14,856 nucleotides of DNA, taken from positions 1 through 14,856 of the forward strand of contig CAWJFY010000012.1 of NCBI GenBank assembly GCA_963842295.1, written 5' to 3'. The position numbers and the translations under genes were made by a program. The stretch comes from JAJNBA01 sp963842295 (GTDB lineage Bacteria > Actinomycetota > UBA4738 > HRBIN12). Positions 13,008 through 14,856 of this stretch are shown piece by piece. Each line of letters opens with the position of its first letter. Position 1 is the first letter of the stretch. The notes under the pieces were generated by a model that worked only from the letters and a program-made list of their open reading frames with translations, ran no database searches and had not been told where the DNA came from.

Positions 13008-13838
13008 ATGAGCGCGGCTCCCACGGTCACGCTCGCCAACGGCGTCCCCATGCCCGCCCTCGGGCTCGGCACCTCTCCGATGGACGACGAGGAAACCGAG
13101 GCCACCGTCGCCGCCGCGCTCCGCACCGGGTACCGGCTGGTCGACACCGCCGAGAACTACCGCAACGAACGCGGGGTCGGGCTGGGCATCCGAGCGACCG
13201 GTGTCGACCGCGACGAGGTGTTCGTCACCACGAAGTTCAACGAGCGCTGGCACGGCTTCGAGGAGGCGCAACAGGCGTTCGCGAACAGCGCCGAGCGACT
13301 CGGCGTCGATCACATCGATCTCCTCCTCATCCATTGGCCCGTCCCGAAGAAGGACCGATACGTGGACGCGTGGCGGGGGCTCGTGAAGCTGCTCGAGGAC
13401 GGCAAGGTCCGCGCGATCGGCGTCTCCAACTTCAAGCCGGCGCACATCGACCGGCTGCTCGACGCGACCGGCGTGGCTCCGCACGTGAACCAGATCCAGC
13501 TCGACCCGAGGATCCCCCGCGCCGACCAACGGAGCTACCACGCGGCGCACGGCATCGTGACCGAGAGTTGGTCGCCGCTCGGCCAGGGTGGCGACCTGCT
13601 GGCCGAGCCGACGATCACCGAGATCGCACGACGGCGTTCGAAGACGCCGGCGCAGATCGTGCTCCGATGGCACGTCCAGCGAGGGCTCATCCCGATCCCC
13701 AAGACCTCGAAGCCGCAGCGCCTCGCCCAGAACATCGACGTGTTCGACTTCGAGCTCGGCTCGGATGAGATGGACGAGATCACCGCGCTCGATCGCCACG
13801 GCGAGGGAGCCGTGGACTCGGACCGTTTCGGCCACTGA
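13008..13838 (+). CDS. Aldo/keto reductase (2,5-diketo-gluconate reductase type)
   Basis: NADPH-dependent carbonyl reductase of 276 aa, full length for the family. The (beta/alpha)8 barrel opens with LANGVPMPALGLGT, and the catalytic tetrad is complete: D46 (RLVDTAENY), Y51, K76 (VTTKF) and H109 (LLLIHWP). Further family marks are GKVRAIGVSNF, the NQIQLDP strand, ESWSPLGQGG and the cofactor-binding IPIPKTSKPQRLAQNI near the end. It belongs to the 2,5-diketo-D-gluconate/methylglyoxal reductase branch, a different branch from the truncated reductase at 11748. ATG 13008 has GAGGGG at good spacing. Its substrate cannot be read from the sequence. Confidence 0.93.
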   Translation: MSAAPTVTLANGVPMPALGLGTSPMDDEETEATVAAALRTGYRLVDTAENYRNERGVGLGIRATGVDRDEVFVTTKFNERWHGFEEAQQAFANSAERLGVDHIDLLLIHWPVPKKDRYVDAWRGLVKLLEDGKVRAIGVSNFKPAHIDRLLDATGVAPHVNQIQLDPRIPRADQRSYHAAHGIVTESWSPLGQGGDLLAEPTITEIARRRSKTPAQIVLRWHVQRGLIPIPKTSKPQRLAQNIDVFDFELGSDEMDEITALDRHGEGAVDSDRFGH

Positions 13839-13839
13839 G

Positions 13840-13852
13840 CCCCGCTGCGGGG
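13840..13852 (+). terminator. Short GC hairpin after the aldo/keto reductase
   Basis: CCCCG-CTG-CGGGG (extending to CCCCGC/GCGGGG at the DNA level) begins two bases past the stop region and has no T-run. It is a weak terminator candidate separating this gene from Ku. Confidence 0.35.
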
Positions 13853-13879
13853 AAGCACTCGCAGAGAGCTCGTCCTCGC

Positions 13880-13885
13880 TACGAT
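13880..13885 (+). promoter_or_regulatory. -10 box of the Ku gene
   Basis: TACGAT with seven bases before ATG 13893. Its overlap with the other possible start (ATG 13884) argues that 13893 is the true, leaderless start. Confidence 0.52.
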
Positions 13886-13892
13886 GCAACGT

Positions 13893-14819
13893 ATGCCTCG
13901 TTCTGTGTGGAGGGGGACGCTCAGCTTCGGACTCGTCGCGATCCCGGTGGCGCTCTACCCGGCGACGGAAGCGAAGGACGTGCGGTTCCATCTGTTCGAT
14001 CGCGAAGGAAGGCGAGTCCGGTACAAGCGGGTCGTCGAGGCCGATCTCGCCCTCGGCGAACCCGAGGAGGACGAGATCGAGGACGAGACCGAGGACGACG
14101 GGACATCGCATCGCGAGTCCGGATCGGTCCCCGCCGACGAGGCACGAGCGGGTCCGGGCGAGATCGAGGTGGCCTACGAGGACCTCGTCAAGGGGTTCGA
14201 GGTCGAGCCCGAGACGTACGTGTTCCTGGAGAACGAGGAGATCGAACGCGCACGACCGGCGCCGAGCCGCACGATCGACCTCGAGCACTTCGTGCGATTG
14301 GAGGAGATCGATCCGGTGTACTTCGAGAAGGCGTACTACGTCGCGCCCGGCTCCGGTGCGGAGAGGTCCTACGAGCTGCTCCTGCGTACGATGAGAGGGA
14401 CCGGCCGGGTGGGCATCGGCCGGTTCGTGCTGAGAACGAAGCCACACCTCGTTGCACTCCGGCCGATGGAGAAGGTCCTCGCGCTCGAGACCCTGTACTT
14501 CGGAGACGAGGTCCGTGACGCCGCTCCGCTGGTGAGCCGTCTAGGAGGAAGCGCCGTCACCGAGCGGGAGATCGACATCTCCAAGCAACTCGTCGAGGCC
14601 CTCGCGACGGACTGGGACCCGGCCGAGTTCGCCGATGACTATCGCGAAGGTCTCCTGCGGATGATCGCCGAGCGAACGCCGGAAAGGATCGAGGAGCGGG
14701 ACGAGGACCCGTCCGAGGACCCAGGTTCGCGCATCGGAGATCTCATGGACACGCTGCGCCGAAGCGTCGAGGAGGCCAAGACCGGCCGGAAGCCCAAGGG
14801 CGGTCGCCGCGCGGGCTAG
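13893..14819 (+). CDS. ku: Ku protein, non-homologous end joining
   Basis: Bacterial Ku, 308 aa, which forms a homodimeric ring on broken DNA ends and recruits ligase D. It opens with the family signature SVWRGTLSFGLVAIPVALYP and continues with HLFDREGRRVRYKR, EVAYEDLVKGFEVEPETYVF, EEIDPVYFEKAYYVAP, YELLLRTMRGTGRVGIGRFV and LALETLYFGDEVRD. It ends with a helical region and a basic tail (TGRKPKGGRRAG), as in actinobacterial Ku. Between RYKRVVEA and EVAYEDLVKG sits an acidic, probably disordered insertion of about 40 residues (51-92, GEPEEDEIEDETEDD and on), where the usual protein has only a few residues. Start ATG 13893 fits a leaderless transcript; ATG 13884 would add three residues. No ligase gene is visible before the window ends. 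Confidence 0.93.
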   Translation: MPRSVWRGTLSFGLVAIPVALYPATEAKDVRFHLFDREGRRVRYKRVVEADLALGEPEEDEIEDETEDDGTSHRESGSVPADEARAGPGEIEVAYEDLVKGFEVEPETYVFLENEEIERARPAPSRTIDLEHFVRLEEIDPVYFEKAYYVAPGSGAERSYELLLRTMRGTGRVGIGRFVLRTKPHLVALRPMEKVLALETLYFGDEVRDAAPLVSRLGGSAVTEREIDISKQLVEALATDWDPAEFADDYREGLLRMIAERTPERIEERDEDPSEDPGSRIGDLMDTLRRSVEEAKTGRKPKGGRRAG

Positions 14820-14856
14820 CCGGCGCCCAACGCTTCGCCGACGGCCGGTGAGACAT

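Noticed and set aside
12729..14447. Open frame of 572 codons on the minus strand
   Set aside because: It lies antisense to the HAD, aldo/keto reductase and Ku genes, all of which show clear family motifs; the antisense product has none.

Overview
The window looks like chromosomal DNA of a high-GC actinobacterium (Actinomycetota). This rests on the GC-rich codon use, acidic actinobacterial-type lipoprotein N-termini, TAnnnT-like -10 boxes, two probable leaderless genes and a bacterial Ku gene. I cannot place it below phylum from sequence alone.

The organising feature of the left 9 kb is an intact tRNA-Arg(CCU) gene (8854-8929, minus strand). Two decayed copies of its 3' half lie at 4662-4711 and 30-74 in the same orientation, both downstream of the tRNA 3' end. 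This is the footprint left by site-specific integration at a tRNA 3' end, so the region reads as two consecutive accreted segments of about 4.2 and 4.6 kb. No integrase is visible in either.

Outer segment (30-4662): remnant of an IS1-like transposase, an OmpR-type response regulator and histidine kinase, a small membrane-anchored PepSY protein, a secreted conserved protein of unknown function, a remnant of a peroxiredoxin, and (opposite strand) a cupredoxin lipoprotein. Three promoters in this block carry the same pair of 11-bp direct repeats, which suggests one autoregulated envelope-sensing regulon. The kinase lacks the conserved Asp of its DxGxG ATP-binding box.

Inner segment (4662-8857): a leftward, translationally coupled ABC importer operon (permease, ATPase, permease, NMT1/THI5-like binding lipoprotein). 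It is preceded by a chimeric gene remnant joining a nitrilase C-terminus to a luciferase-like monooxygenase C-terminus. The remnant starts only 31 nt past the tRNA, so the importer may be read from the tRNA promoter.

Right of the tRNA: a secreted six-Asp-box beta-propeller protein, a small zinc-ribbon protein, a membrane-anchored protein of unknown function, a 5'-truncated aldo/keto reductase remnant cut at the promoter of an HAD phosphatase gene, an intact aldo/keto reductase, and a leaderless Ku gene for non-homologous end joining with an acidic insertion in its core. The window ends just after Ku.
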